Below, one piece after another: positions 43,793 through 54,100 of a stretch of 55,403 nucleotides of DNA; position 1 is the first letter of the stretch, and every line of letters begins with the position of its first letter. The DNA lies in the NCBI GenBank assembly GCA_016714935.1, contig JADKBU010000042.1, positions 1-55,403 on the forward strand. Direction: 5' to 3'. Below the pieces are notes generated by a model. The model searched no databases, was not told the DNA's origin, and saw nothing but the letters and a program-made list of their open reading frames with translations. The DNA is from Candidatus Accumulibacter propinquus (lineage in GTDB: Bacteria > Pseudomonadota > Gammaproteobacteria > Burkholderiales > Rhodocyclaceae). Made by a program: the position numbers and the translations under genes.

Positions 43793-44233
43793 ATGTTCAA
43801 GAGGATTCTCACGGTCTGTACCGGCAATATCTGTCGCAGCCCGGCAGCCGAGTTCATGCTGCGGCAGCGTATTGAAAAAGCAGGCAAGCGGGTGGAAGCC
43901 CGCTCGGCAGGCATCGGCGCATTGGTCAATCATCCTGCGGAAGAAGCCACCTGCGCGATGATGAACGCGCGCGGTGTGGACCTGAGCCCACACCGCGCCA
44001 GCCAGTTGACGCGTGAGCGGCTGCGCTGGGCCGAACTTGTGCTGGTCATGGAAAACCATCACCGGGACGCGGTGCTGGCGATGGACCCGACGGCACGTGG
44101 CAAGACTTTCCTGCTCGGGCACTGGACAAAGACCGAGATTCCCGACCCGTATCGGCGCGGCGATGCTGCCCATGCCGAAGCCCTGCAATTGATCGAGGCC
44201 GCGCTTGAACCCTGGGTGAACAAACTCTGCTGA
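43793..44233 (+). CDS. low-molecular-weight protein tyrosine phosphatase (Wzb-like)
   Basis: The product has 146 residues. The P-loop VCTGNICRSPAAE holds the nucleophilic Cys and Arg of the CX5R motif at residues 9-15, and the acid Asp is in IPDPYRRGD. In other polysaccharide clusters this enzyme dephosphorylates the Wzc tyrosine tail, and a Wzc gene follows two genes on. It starts 6 bases after the WecA-like gene, so the two are co-transcribed. Confidence 0.9.
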   Translation: MFKRILTVCTGNICRSPAAEFMLRQRIEKAGKRVEARSAGIGALVNHPAEEATCAMMNARGVDLSPHRASQLTRERLRWAELVLVMENHHRDAVLAMDPTARGKTFLLGHWTKTEIPDPYRRGDAAHAEALQLIEAALEPWVNKLC

Positions 44234-44589
44234 TCCAGGGTGAATCGCTCTTTCGCCAGGTTCCTCGGGGATGTGAAATAAAACACTGGCAGTTGCGGCG
44301 ACCGGCGTTATCCTTCAAAGCTGATTTAACAAACTCCCCCAGCAGCATCAGCACCCAGGCGCGCAGACAGCCGCGCGCGGTCAAGGAACTTGCATGGCAA
44401 TATGTGCAAGCGGTCTGCAGCGGGTACCTGGCGTGCCTCCGGGGAGTGCGGCAGTGCGGGCCCCGATCGGCTGTGCGTTGCGGAGTGGCTTTGCGGCGGA
44501 CCGGCGCGCGATGTAAACTGCGCGGCGCCCCTTGTCGAGACGAGACGTCTTCGGCAAACCAGATGAGGAACAACTATGAGGAGTTCAGC
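44234..44589 (+). other. 356-bp gap before wza with a palindrome
   Basis: No gene is supported here; an open frame upstream of wza lacks any recognisable residues. CTTGCATGGCAATATGTGCAAG at 44389-44410 is a dyad with CTTGCA/TGCAAG arms and could be an operator. The gap probably separates two transcription units of the exopolysaccharide cluster. No -10/-35 pair was convincing. Confidence 0.35.
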
Positions 44590-45789
44590 ATGAACATGTC
44601 TTCGGCTCTGCCTGACGGGGTTCGTTCCCTCCTGGCGTGCCTTGCCGCGAGCATCCTGGCCGGCTGCACCATCGTTCCCGGCAACCAGGGCTACAGCAAC
44701 CGCGACGAGTCGGAGGTCAGGCTACCGGTGCAGCAGGGCGACGTGCTGGCGCCGGCGAACATCAAGATCAAGCCGATCACCGCCGAACTGATCATCGACC
44801 TGTTCAAGTCCGCACGACCGCCAACCGGCGACGGGACCAGTACCGCGAAGGTGGCCAGCAAGAACAATCTTCGCTTTACCGGGGACCAGCCCGCGGCAGT
44901 GCCCGAGTACCGCCTCGGACCGGGCGACATCGTCTCGATCATCGTCTGGGACCACCCTGAACTGACCATCCCGGCCGGCAGCTTCCGCTCCGCCGAGCAG
45001 GCCGGCACGGTGATCGCCGAAGACGGGACGATCTTCTTCCCTTACGTCGGAGTGATCAAGGCACAGGGCAAGACGACCAGCGAGTTGCGCGCGATCCTGT
45101 CGACCAAGCTCGCCAAGTTCATCGAGAGGGTGCAACTCGACGTCCGCATGGTCGCTTTCCGCAGCCAGCAGGTGTATGTCGTCGGCGAAGTGGCCAAGCC
45201 GGGGATTCAGCAAGTCACCGACATTCCGATGACCGTCCTCGACGCGGTCAATCGCGCTGGTGGCTTCACTCCCGAGGCCGACTACAGCCGCGTGTTGCTC
45301 ACCCGCCGCGGCACGACGTATCTGGTCGACATTCAGGCGATGTACGACTACGGTGTACGTGAGCAGAACGTGATGCTCGAGCAGGGCGACATCGTCAATG
45401 TCAGCGACCGCAGCTACAACAAGATCTTCGTCCTTGGCGAGGTCACCAAACCGGGTTCACTGGTGATGAACAAGAAGCGCTCGACGCTGGCCGAAGCGCT
45501 CAGCGATGCCGGCTACATCAACCAGACCACGGCCGATCCCCGCTGGATCTACGTGATGCGCGGCGATACCGAGGAGCCGCAGTTGTACCATCTGGATTCG
45601 CGCGCGCCGGACGCGATGTTGCTCGCCGACCGCTTCCCGCTGCGGCCGCGCGACATCGTCTACGTCGACACGGCGCCGGTGGTTCGCTGGCAGCGCGTGA
45701 TCGCCAACATCCTGCCGACCGCGACGATGCTCAATCTGACCAGCCAGACCTATTACCCCCTGTTTGGCGGACGACAGCCTTCGCGCTGA
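44590..45789 (+). CDS. polysaccharide export lipoprotein Wza-like
   Basis: The product has 399 residues from ATG 44590, with GAGGAG before it. The lipobox is ASILAGC, so the protein is an outer-membrane lipoprotein. The Poly_export domain shows YRLGPGDIVSIIVWDHPEL. SLBB domains follow: VYVVGEVAKPGIQ ... TVLDAVNRAGGF, then KIFVLGEVTKPGSLV ... LAEALSDAGYIN. The C-terminal amphipathic helix that lines the outer-membrane pore is visible at the end. It forms the outer-membrane exit for exopolysaccharide and partners with Wzc downstream. Confidence 0.93.
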   Translation: MNMSSALPDGVRSLLACLAASILAGCTIVPGNQGYSNRDESEVRLPVQQGDVLAPANIKIKPITAELIIDLFKSARPPTGDGTSTAKVASKNNLRFTGDQPAAVPEYRLGPGDIVSIIVWDHPELTIPAGSFRSAEQAGTVIAEDGTIFFPYVGVIKAQGKTTSELRAILSTKLAKFIERVQLDVRMVAFRSQQVYVVGEVAKPGIQQVTDIPMTVLDAVNRAGGFTPEADYSRVLLTRRGTTYLVDIQAMYDYGVREQNVMLEQGDIVNVSDRSYNKIFVLGEVTKPGSLVMNKKRSTLAEALSDAGYINQTTADPRWIYVMRGDTEEPQLYHLDSRAPDAMLLADRFPLRPRDIVYVDTAPVVRWQRVIANILPTATMLNLTSQTYYPLFGGRQPSR

Positions 45790-45901
45790 ACCTGATGCGG
45801 GTCGCCGTGCGGGCGGCCCGTGGGTTGCCAGGCTCGCCGCCTGGGAATCGCGACCTGCTCAACACGCCTAGCTGACCGGCAACCGCTACCTCGGACGACA
45901 C

Positions 45902-48163
45902 ATGGACAACGATCAATCAAGACCCTCATTCAACGCGGCCGGCGTCGCGGGTGTGGCCGGCACTGCCATGCCGACGCCGCCGATGCACCAGATTGCCCCG
46001 GAAGAAGACGACGAGGGCCTGGCGCTGGGTGAAATCATCGCCGTACTGATGGACTATCGCTGGCTGATCGCCGCGATCTGCCTCATGGCGCTGTTCCTGG
46101 GGCTGGTCTGGGTGTTTGCCAGCAAGCCGGTGTACCGAGCGGATGGCCTGCTGCAGGTCGAAGAAAAGAGCTCCGGTATGGGCTCGCTGAAGGCTCTGCA
46201 ACCGCTGCTGGGTGACGATACGACGGTGTCGGCGGAACTCGAAATCCTCAGTTCGCGAATGGTTCTCGGACGCGTGGTCAACAAGCTCAAGCTCGATCTC
46301 GTCGCCGTGCCGCGGACGCTGCCGGTGATCGGCGGCGCGATTGCCCGGCGCTACCAGGGCGACGAGCCGAATTCGCCGTGGCTGGGACTCTCCAGTTTTG
46401 CCTGGGGTGGCGAACGGATTCAGGTCGACTCGTTCGACGTTCCCGCCGATGCCCTCGACGACCGTCATACCCTGATCGCCACGGCGGGCGGGGGCTTCGA
46501 GCTCTTCGACGCGGACGAGCAACTGGTCCTGAAGGGAACGGTCGGGAAGCGCGCCGGCGAACGCGGCTACTCGATCTTCGTGGCCGATCTGCAGGCGCGT
46601 CCGGGTACGCAGTTCCGCCTGATCAAGCGCTCCGCCGAAGCGACGATCGACGATCTGCGTCGCAACTATTCGGTGAAGGAACGCGGCAAGAAGTCCGGCG
46701 TCCTCGAACTGAGCCTGCTCGGACAGGATCCCCAGCAGATCGGCGTGATCCTCGACGACATCCTCAACACCTACGTTCGCCAGAACGTCGAGCGGCGCTC
46801 GGCCGAAGCGGAAAAGACCCTCAAGTTCCTGGAAACGCAGCTACCGGCGCTCAAGACACAGGTGGACAGCGCCGAGGCGGCCTATAACAACTATCGCCAG
46901 AGCCGCGGTTCGCTCGATCTCAATCTGGAGACGCAGGGCATCCTGAAGTCGCTGGTCGAGGTCGAAAACGCCGCCGTGCTGCTCAAGCAGGAACGTGACG
47001 AACTGCGGCAGAACTTCACTCCGGAGCACCCGCGGATCCAGGCGATGGATAACAAACTGCAGCGTCTCAACGAGCGCCGCCGGCAGTTTGAAGCGGATGT
47101 TTCGCGTCTGCCCGATACGCAGCAGACCGTCCTGCGTCTCGCCCGCGACGTGGAAGTGTCGACCAAGTTGTATACCGAGCTGCTCAACACGGCGCAGCAG
47201 TTGCGCGTCTCGAAAGCCGGTACGGTCGGTGACGTGCGCGTCATCGACATGGCTGCCGTCGCGCGCAAGCCGGTCGGCGCCGGCGCGGTGTCCATCCTGG
47301 CGATCGCCCTGCTGCTCGGCTTGTTGTTCAGCCTGGTGGTGATCTGGTTGCTGCGTTCCCTGCGCGTAGTCGTCGAGGACCCGGAGATCATCGAGGCGCA
47401 GCTCGGTCTGCCGGTCTATGCCACAGTACCGCACAGCAAGGCCGAACTGGAATTGCATCGCAAGGCACAAAGCGGTGTCGGCGAGTTGCTGGCGGTCGTC
47501 TATCCGCAGGAAGACGCGGTCGAGAGCCTGCGCGGGCTGCGCACGACGCTGCACTTCGCACTTCTCGACGCGCAGCACAACTCGCTGCTGATCACCGGCC
47601 CGAGCCCGGGTCTGGGCAAGAGCTTCATCTCCAAGAACCTCGGCGTGGTCCTGGCGCAGGTCGACAAGAGTGTCGTTCTCGTCGATGGCGACCTGCGCCG
47701 CGGGCACCTGCACAAGGAATTCAGCATCGAGCGCGCGGTTGGCGTTTCCGAGTACGTTGCCGGTCAGGCTTCGCTCGAAGACATCCTGAAGCCCACCTCG
47801 GTGCCCAAGCTGTGGGTGGTCACCACCGGCCAGATTCCGCCGAATCCCTCCGAACTGCTGATGCACCCGCGATTCGAAGCGCTGCTGGTCGAACTCGGGG
47901 CACGTTTCGACACCGTGATCGTTGATGCGCCGCCGGTGCTCGCGGTCTCCGACGCCGCGATCATCGGGCGGCATGTGGGAGCCACCCTGATGGTCGCCCG
48001 TGCTGGCAAGCACCCGATTCGCGAGCTTGAGCAGGCCGTCAAGCGGCTCAATCAGGCGGGCGTGCAGGTCAAGGGCTTTGTCTTCAATGACCTCAACGTC
48101 AGCCGCCAGAGCTACCGCTACGGCTACAAGGGCTACGTTTACCGTTATTCGTACAAGAACTAG
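45902..48163 (+). CDS. Wzc-like polysaccharide co-polymerase and BY tyrosine kinase
   Basis: The product has 753 residues. The Wzz domain has a first membrane helix at about 56-75 (WLIAAICLMALFLGLVWVFA), a long periplasmic coiled coil containing the GNVR-type segment with NFTPEHPRIQAM, and a second helix at about 460-487. The cytoplasmic BY-kinase has Walker A GPSPGLGKSF (about 568), Walker A' VVLVDGDLRRG (about 592) and Walker B VIVDAPPVL. The tail carries a tyrosine cluster (SYRYGYKGYVYRYSYKN) that is autophosphorylated. With the phosphatase at 43793 and Wza it controls chain length and export. Confidence 0.94.
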   Translation: MDNDQSRPSFNAAGVAGVAGTAMPTPPMHQIAPEEDDEGLALGEIIAVLMDYRWLIAAICLMALFLGLVWVFASKPVYRADGLLQVEEKSSGMGSLKALQPLLGDDTTVSAELEILSSRMVLGRVVNKLKLDLVAVPRTLPVIGGAIARRYQGDEPNSPWLGLSSFAWGGERIQVDSFDVPADALDDRHTLIATAGGGFELFDADEQLVLKGTVGKRAGERGYSIFVADLQARPGTQFRLIKRSAEATIDDLRRNYSVKERGKKSGVLELSLLGQDPQQIGVILDDILNTYVRQNVERRSAEAEKTLKFLETQLPALKTQVDSAEAAYNNYRQSRGSLDLNLETQGILKSLVEVENAAVLLKQERDELRQNFTPEHPRIQAMDNKLQRLNERRRQFEADVSRLPDTQQTVLRLARDVEVSTKLYTELLNTAQQLRVSKAGTVGDVRVIDMAAVARKPVGAGAVSILAIALLLGLLFSLVVIWLLRSLRVVVEDPEIIEAQLGLPVYATVPHSKAELELHRKAQSGVGELLAVVYPQEDAVESLRGLRTTLHFALLDAQHNSLLITGPSPGLGKSFISKNLGVVLAQVDKSVVLVDGDLRRGHLHKEFSIERAVGVSEYVAGQASLEDILKPTSVPKLWVVTTGQIPPNPSELLMHPRFEALLVELGARFDTVIVDAPPVLAVSDAAIIGRHVGATLMVARAGKHPIRELEQAVKRLNQAGVQVKGFVFNDLNVSRQSYRYGYKGYVYRYSYKN

Positions 48164-48202
48164 GTCCGGCGGCGGCGCCGGAAGTCCCGACCGGAAGCCG
48201 GC

Positions 48203-48955
48203 TCACGACCCGGCCGCGCGGGCGCGCCGCCGCCGCGCCTCGTAGAGGCAGACGCCGGTGGCCACCGAGACGTTCAGGCTGGCCACCGATCCGAGCATCG
48301 GGATGCTCACCAGTTGATCGCAGGTTTCCCGCGTCAGGCGACGCAGGCCCTCGGCTTCCGCGCCGAGCACCCAGGCGCTGGCGATCGGCCAGTCGGCGGC
48401 ATAGAGGTCCTCGCTGGCATCGGCGTCGGTGCCGACCACCCAGATCTCGCGCTCCTTGAGTTCGCGCAGGGTGCGTGCGAGATTGGTGACGGTGATGTAA
48501 GGCACCGTCTCGGCGGCCCCGCTGGCCACCTTTACCGCCGTCTGGGTCAGGCCGACGGCACGATCCTTGGGGGCGATCACCGCGTGCGCGCCGACGGCAT
48601 CGGCGACGCGCAGGCAGGCCCCGAGATTGTGCGGATCCTGGATGCCGTCGAGGACCAGCAGCAAGGCCGGCTCTTCGAGCGTATCAAGCACGTCGTCGAG
48701 CGCGACGTGACGCTGTGTTGGATCGACGGTGGCGATCACTCCCTGGTGTCGGGCGCCGGGCGCCATCGCCGCCAGGCGCCCGGACTCCACCGGCAGCACG
48801 CGCACCTTGGCGAACTCCGCCTGCGCCAGCAGGTCGCGCAGCCGTGCGTCGTGGCGACCGGCATCGACGTAGATCTCGTGCATCGCGCCGGGGTCGTGGC
48901 GCAATTTGGCGAGTGTGGCATGGAAGCCGAAAATCAGGCGCGAAGGAGTGGGCAT
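48203..48955 (-). CDS. rlmB: 23S rRNA (guanosine-2251-2'-O)-methyltransferase RlmB
   Basis: The product has 250 residues. The N-terminal substrate-binding domain begins FGFHATLAKLRH, and the C-terminal SPOUT domain has LVLDGIQDPHNLGACLRVADAVG, KVASGAAETVPYI, WVLGAEAEGLR and IPMLGSVASLNVSVATG, the SAM-binding knot motifs of RlmB. It modifies the ribosomal P-loop base G2251. The gene is convergent with the Wzc-like gene, 39 bases apart. Confidence 0.94.
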   Translation of the reverse strand: MPTPSRLIFGFHATLAKLRHDPGAMHEIYVDAGRHDARLRDLLAQAEFAKVRVLPVESGRLAAMAPGARHQGVIATVDPTQRHVALDDVLDTLEEPALLLVLDGIQDPHNLGACLRVADAVGAHAVIAPKDRAVGLTQTAVKVASGAAETVPYITVTNLARTLRELKEREIWVVGTDADASEDLYAADWPIASAWVLGAEAEGLRRLTRETCDQLVSIPMLGSVASLNVSVATGVCLYEARRRRARAAGS

Positions 48956-49065
48956 GGGACGGACCGCAGCGTTGGGGGAGCCGGCGATTCTACCAGCTTG
49001 TGGCGCCCCCAGCCGGGGCAGGCCGGGGGCGAATGAAACGGTGGGTCGCGGGCCTCGTCACGTAT

Positions 49066-50142
49066 TCAGCGTCCGCAGGCAATCGTTTCGAGTGTGCGTG
49101 ACCGCCAGTCGAGCACCGCCGTGCGGATCGCCATCTGTTCGCCGAGTTGCGGGAATTCGGCGCGAATGACATCGGCGGCGAAAGTGGACAGGAAGCGCGA
49201 CTTCAGTTCCGCGCGTGCGCGGTCCACGCCGATTTCGTCGTAGGGCACCGAGGCCAGCAGCAGAAAACCGTCGGAGGGGATGCGGCCGGCGTGCATGTTG
49301 GCTTCGATGATGCCGGCCGCGCGGCGGATCGGGACGTCCAGATTCGGGCTGTAGGGACCGATGATCAGCGCGATGTTGGGAGTATGCAGGAAGTCGAAGC
49401 CGCGCCCCAGGCAGATCATCCACTCGCGGTGTTCGATGTCCAGCAGGCGTTCGTTGCGGCGAATCTGGGCACGCACGTTTTCGATGTGTTCGAGGTTGCC
49501 GTACAGCAGCGGCAGCAGGTCGGCGCGCATGCGTGCCGGCATGTCCGGCAGCAGCGCGGCGAGGCGCAGTTCCAGCGTTGCCCGGTCGGTGGAGTTCAGC
49601 GTCGCCAGGTCGAGCTTGTCGCCGGCCGTGCCGTGGATCACCAGGGCATCCTCGTCGGTTTCGAAACCGCAGACCAGCGGATAGACGGTGTCGTGATTGC
49701 TCCCGAAAATGTGCTCGATCTGGCGGCGGATCTCGTCGGTGTGGGCGATCGCCGCCGCCGTGTCGTACTGGAAGCCGGCGCAGCCGCGGCGGGGGTCGCC
49801 CTGCGAGTAATGGTAGGTGACCAGAAAGACGACGTGGCGCCCGGCGCTGACCACGCGCTGCACGTGGTGGGCCAGCACTTCCCCGAGGTGCGGCCAGCCG
49901 AGGTCGAAGATGCCGCCGAGGTTGCGGAAGGGCATCAGGATGCCGACCGGAGTGTTGGTTGCCACGGGGATGTTGATGCGCCCATCCATGCACTTGAGGA
50001 CGGCGATCGCCGTCGGGTGCGCGGCCAGGTAGCGTTCGCGCGCCAGCCAGGCTTCCGGGCTGCGAAAGATCGCGCTATGACGGTCGGCCAGGCCGAAAAG
50101 CCAGTCGATGCGTTCCCCGATGGGGTTTCCGTGGATGTCCAT
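49066..50142 (-). CDS. CsoSCA-like carbonic anhydrase domain protein
   Basis: The product has 358 residues from ATG 50142; a frame to 50313 has no support. CMDGR near residue 54 gives the Cys, Asp and Arg of a beta-type carbonic anhydrase site. HYSQGDPRRGC, 60 residues on, gives His and Cys ligands spaced like those of the carboxysomal CsoSCA rather than the usual HxxC. No carboxysome shell or RuBisCO gene is in the window, and proteins with this domain do occur without carboxysomes. The C-terminal half is unique to the protein (NIALIIGPYSPNLDVP). Catalysis of CO2 hydration is inferred from motifs only. Confidence 0.65.
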   Translation of the reverse strand: MDIHGNPIGERIDWLFGLADRHSAIFRSPEAWLARERYLAAHPTAIAVLKCMDGRINIPVATNTPVGILMPFRNLGGIFDLGWPHLGEVLAHHVQRVVSAGRHVVFLVTYHYSQGDPRRGCAGFQYDTAAAIAHTDEIRRQIEHIFGSNHDTVYPLVCGFETDEDALVIHGTAGDKLDLATLNSTDRATLELRLAALLPDMPARMRADLLPLLYGNLEHIENVRAQIRRNERLLDIEHREWMICLGRGFDFLHTPNIALIIGPYSPNLDVPIRRAAGIIEANMHAGRIPSDGFLLLASVPYDEIGVDRARAELKSRFLSTFAADVIRAEFPQLGEQMAIRTAVLDWRSRTLETIACGR

Positions 50143-50297
50143 GACGGCCTCCAGAGTGAGCATGCGGCGAGACGCCGGCCGCGCCTTCCATGACGCAGGA
50201 TACAAGTCAACGCGTACAAGTATCTTCGCCGTCGGCGTTGAGGTCAAACCCCTTGCGCAGGCTTTCTGTAGGTCGCGATCGAAGTGGCTATCGTTGC

Positions 50298-50336
50298 CGC
50301 GGCGGGCCGGCACCTGATCGATGTCGGCCCGCCGCG
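50298..50336 (-). terminator. strong hairpin downstream of the PEP-CTERM lectin gene
   Basis: CGCGGCGGGCCGGCA (50298-50312) and its near-complement (50323-50336) form a stem of about 14 bp with one mismatch. It lies 10 bases after the stop at 50346. There is no T-run, so it may stop transcription only weakly or protect the 3' end. Confidence 0.4.
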
Positions 50337-50345
50337 TGTAACGGG

Positions 50346-50930
50346 TCAGCGCCGCCGCGTCAGAGTCAGGCCCAGCAAGCCGCCGGCGAACAGCATGAGC
50401 ATCGTCGGTTCCGGAACCACGTCGAATTCGACGACGTAGCCATTCACCAACCAGTCGCTGTTGAGGTCGTTCCAGCCCTTGCCGTCGCCGGTAATCCCGT
50501 GCTGAAAGACTCCGGCATTTTCGCCGTCAATGCCGGAGTCGTTCGGCTCGCCCGGCCACCAGTTGTTGTACGAGAAGGATTCGCCATTCACCCATGTCCA
50601 TCCCCCATCGGGCTCGCTCGACCCGACGGGCTGAAAGAGGCCCAGCCAGTGGTTTTCCAGACCGTCGCCACCGAAGCTGGCGGTAAGGAAACGGCTTTCC
50701 TCAGCTGAACCAACGGTCACGAGATGCCCGCTCGCGCCGAAATGGCTTGTCGTCTGGGCGGCGGCTCTGGCGTCCGCCCAGACAATACCGCCGCTGACTT
50801 CGATCACCTCGTAATAATGGCCATTCACATCCCAGCGGGTAGGCGCTGAAATCGCCGTTGCGGCTGCCACTGACAGCACGGTGCCTAGCAGGGCACGGGC
50901 AGCGTTGCGGCTCCAGTGTTGCTTGCTCAT
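50346..50930 (-). CDS. PEP-CTERM protein with C-type-lectin-like domain
   Basis: The product has 194 residues from ATG 50930. The signal peptide is ARALLGTVLSVAAATAISA. The lectin-type fold is seen as GHYYEVIEVSGGIVWADARAAA, GHLVTVGSAEESRFL, HWLGLFQP, WTWVNGE and WWPGEPND. The PEP-CTERM end VVPEPTMLMLFAGGLLGLTL carries the basic RRR tail. Such proteins are cut by an exosortase and exported with the exopolysaccharide. No exosortase gene is in the window. The promoter at 50990-51007 and the element at 51079-51098 suggest sigma-54 control shared with the gene at 41262. Confidence 0.85.
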   Translation of the reverse strand: MSKQHWSRNAARALLGTVLSVAAATAISAPTRWDVNGHYYEVIEVSGGIVWADARAAAQTTSHFGASGHLVTVGSAEESRFLTASFGGDGLENHWLGLFQPVGSSEPDGGWTWVNGESFSYNNWWPGEPNDSGIDGENAGVFQHGITGDGKGWNDLNSDWLVNGYVVEFDVVPEPTMLMLFAGGLLGLTLTRRR

Positions 50931-50989
50931 GATTCGATATCCTCCCGTCAAATAGGCGCGACCCTCCCGCGGGCCACGCGGGAAAAAAC

Positions 50990-51007
50990 AGGCAAGTTTT
51001 GTTCCCT
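50990..51007 (-). promoter_or_regulatory. sigma-54-type promoter of the PEP-CTERM lectin gene
   Basis: On the minus strand AGGGAACAAAACTTGCCT has GG and GC separated by 10 bases and the TTGC -12 element. It is weaker at the -24 side than the copy at 41091. The transcript would start near 50980, about 50 bases before the ATG. Confidence 0.5.
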
Positions 51008-51078
51008 AAAAATATATCCATATTTTTATCATGGGCTTGAGGACGCACGCGGGCGAGAACCGCGCCCCGGAGCGCGGT

Positions 51079-51098
51079 GAGTGTAAAAATATTCGACA
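51079..51098 (-). promoter_or_regulatory. upstream activator-type element before the PEP-CTERM lectin gene
   Basis: On the minus strand TGTCGAATATTTTTACACTC differs from the element at 41012-41031 at one of 20 positions. It lies about 70 bases upstream of the sigma-54-type promoter at 50990-51007. The same order and similar spacing occur at both PEP-CTERM genes. Confidence 0.6.
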
Positions 51099-51150
51099 GT
51101 CGTGGCCGGGGCTCTTGATTGGGGAGGGAGCGAAGTCGGCTGCCAATCGC

Positions 51151-54100
51151 TCAGCTACGCTCGGGAACTTCACCAGGCTGTGCCGCCGGCAGGACCGCGA
51201 GCAGTGCATTCCAGGCAGTCTTGAGGTCGGCGGAAACCTGGTCGATCAGTTCGTTGTGTTCGGCGAGGGCCTGCTCTTCCTTCAACAGGCTTTCCAGGTC
51301 GGCGGCAATGCTGGCGAGGGTCACCAGCCCGAGCATGCCGGCAGTCCCCTTGAGACTGTGAGCGATGCGTTGTGCGGCAGGCCGATCGCCACGGGCAAGA
51401 TGGCCATCGAGGGTCGCCAGGTCTTCCGCATGCGCCAGAACGAACTTCCTGAGCAGCGCGAGGTAACGGTCGACCTTGCCTCTGAGGTATCGCAGACCCT
51501 GGTCTACGTCGATGCCCGGGAATTTGCGCAACTCCTCCAGATTCGTTGCCGGTGGCGAAGCCACGTCGGTTCGGGACGTCCTGCCCGGGAGTCCGCCACT
51601 GCCTGTCGGCAGCCAGCGCGCCAACGCTTCGTAGAGTTGCGCCGGGCTGACAGGCTTGGTCAGGACATCGTTCATGCCCGCCACCAGACAGGCGCGGCGG
51701 TCCTCGGCAAAGGCGTTGGCGGTGAGCGCCAGGATCGGCGTAGTGGCATGGGCCGGCAGGCGGCGAATGGCCCTGGTTGCCTCGATCCCGTCCATTTCCG
51801 GCATCTGCATGTCCATCAGGATCAGGTCCAGGCGTTCGGCAATGGCCTTCTCCAGCGCAATGCGCCCATTCGGGGCGACGACGACATCCAGTTCGGCGGC
51901 ATGCAGCATCTGCTGCACGACTTCGGTGTTGATCGGGTGATCTTCGGCAAGCAGGATGCGTGCGCCACGATGCTGCGCGCGCAAACGGTGTTCGGCCGAC
52001 AGGGGCAGGTTGGCGTCGTTGACCGTTGGCATCGGGCCGTGGCCGTGTTGCAGGATGATGGTGAACCAGAAGGTGCTGCCTTGCCCGACGGTGCTGTCGG
52101 CTCCGACTTCTCCGCCCATCATCTCGACCAGGCGCTTGGTCAGGGAAAGGCCGAGACCAGTGCCGCCGTACTTTCTGGCGGTCGAACTGTCCGCCTGATG
52201 GAAGTTCTCGAACAGATGCGCCAACTGCTCGCTGCTCAGGCCGATGCCGGTGTCGGCGACCTCGAAGCGCACCAGCAGTTCATCTGCGCGCGTTTCCAGC
52301 AGCAAGGCACGCACGCTGATCGTTCCGCGCTCGGTGAATTTGACGGCATTGCTGGCGAGGTTCAGCAAGGCCTGCCGCAGCCGCGTCACGTCGCCGCGCA
52401 ACCACAAGGGGACGCCGTCCGGATCGATCTCGACGACGAGGCCCTTGCCCTGCGCCGTGTCGCGGATGATCGAGGCGACATTGTCGATCACCGCCGAAAG
52501 ATGGAAATTGGCGGATTCGAGTTCCATGCGGCCGGCCTCGATCTTGGACAGGTCGAGGATGTCGTTGATGATCGACAGCAGGTGTCGGCTCGCGACTTCC
52601 ATCTTCTGCAGTCGCTCGGTCTGCTCCGGCGGCAAGGTGCCGGCCTGCATCAGGTGGTTGAGGCCGAGAATGGCGTTGAGCGGCGTGCGGATCTCGTGCG
52701 ACATGTTGGCGAGGAAGGCGCTCTTCGCCCGGTTGGCGGATTCCGCGGATTCCTTGGCCTGCTGGATATCCAACTCGGCCTGCTTGCGCGCGGAAATGTC
52801 GGTGATGAACTCGATCAGTCGATCCGGATCGCCGGCCTTGCCGGGCAGGTAATAGGCGGCCACCTCGACCGGAATGGTCCTTCCATCCTTCGCGTGCGCG
52901 AGGATTTCGACCTGGAGCCGGCCCTGGGTTCGACAGATGTCGACCAGTTCGAGAAATTGCTGCTCCCCCATGTCCGGGGCAATATCATGGACGGTGGCCT
53001 GCAGCATTTCCGCTTCGGAGTAGCCGACAAGCTGGCAGGCGAAGGGGTTGATGTAGACAAATTCACCGCTATCCGTGTTCACCCAGGCAATGCCGATCCC
53101 GGCCTGGTTCATGGCGAACTCGGTGTCGCGCAGTTTGGCGTAGCTGGCTTGCAGGTCGGCCGTGTTTTGCCGCACCCGCGCTTCCAGATCTTCGTTGTTG
53201 CGACGCATCGCCTCTTCGGCGGCCCTGAGCGGGCCGATGTCCATACCCGCGCCAACCAGGATGGGCTGCCCGCTCATCTCGATGCGCCGGCCGGTGAAGT
53301 AATACGGGAGGTGCTGGCCGTCCTTCGTCACCAGGCTGGCTTCGATATCGCTCTGACCTTCCAGGAAGACCTGCTCGATGCGTTCGGCAACGTGCCCGCG
53401 ATCCTCGCCCTCGAAAAGGTCCAGCGCATTGAAGTGGCGCAACTCCTCCGCGCTGCGTCCCGTCACCTGCTCGAAATGGTGGTTCCAGAAGGTGAAGATA
53501 CCTTTTGCATCGATGGCATAGAAAACGCCGGGGATCGATTCCAGCAGGGTGTCGCGAACCCGACGCTCTTCCTGCAGCGCCGCCTCGGTCTGCTTGCGCA
53601 GCGTGATGTCCTGCACCGTACCCAGTCCGCGGCGCGCCTTGCCGTCGGCATCGCGCTCGATGATCGCCCGTTCACGCACCCAGCGGGTCTCGCCGGCGGC
53701 GAGGATGCGATGTTCGATGTCGTACTCGGCGCCGTCGAGCGTCGCCTGCCATGCGGTGGCCACGCGCTCCCGATCGTCGGGATGGATGCAGGAGAAAAAG
53801 CCATCGATGGTCATCGGCGTACCTGGTGGCAGGCCGAAGAGGCGATAGCTTTCGTCCGACCACTCGAGCCGGTTGGCTGCGATGTCCAGTATCCAGCTCC
53901 CGACATGCGCCACCGCCTGCGCCCGATTGAGGGCTTCGCGGCTTTCGCGCAGCGCTTCTTCCTGGTTCCGCATCTCGGTGATGTCATGGGCGATGCCGAG
54001 CACGCCGATCGGGCGGCCATCGGCCGCGATCATCGGCGTCTTGGTGGTTCTCAGCAGCGCGCGGTGGCCGTCGTCGGCATAGGTGATCCACTCCTCGTTG

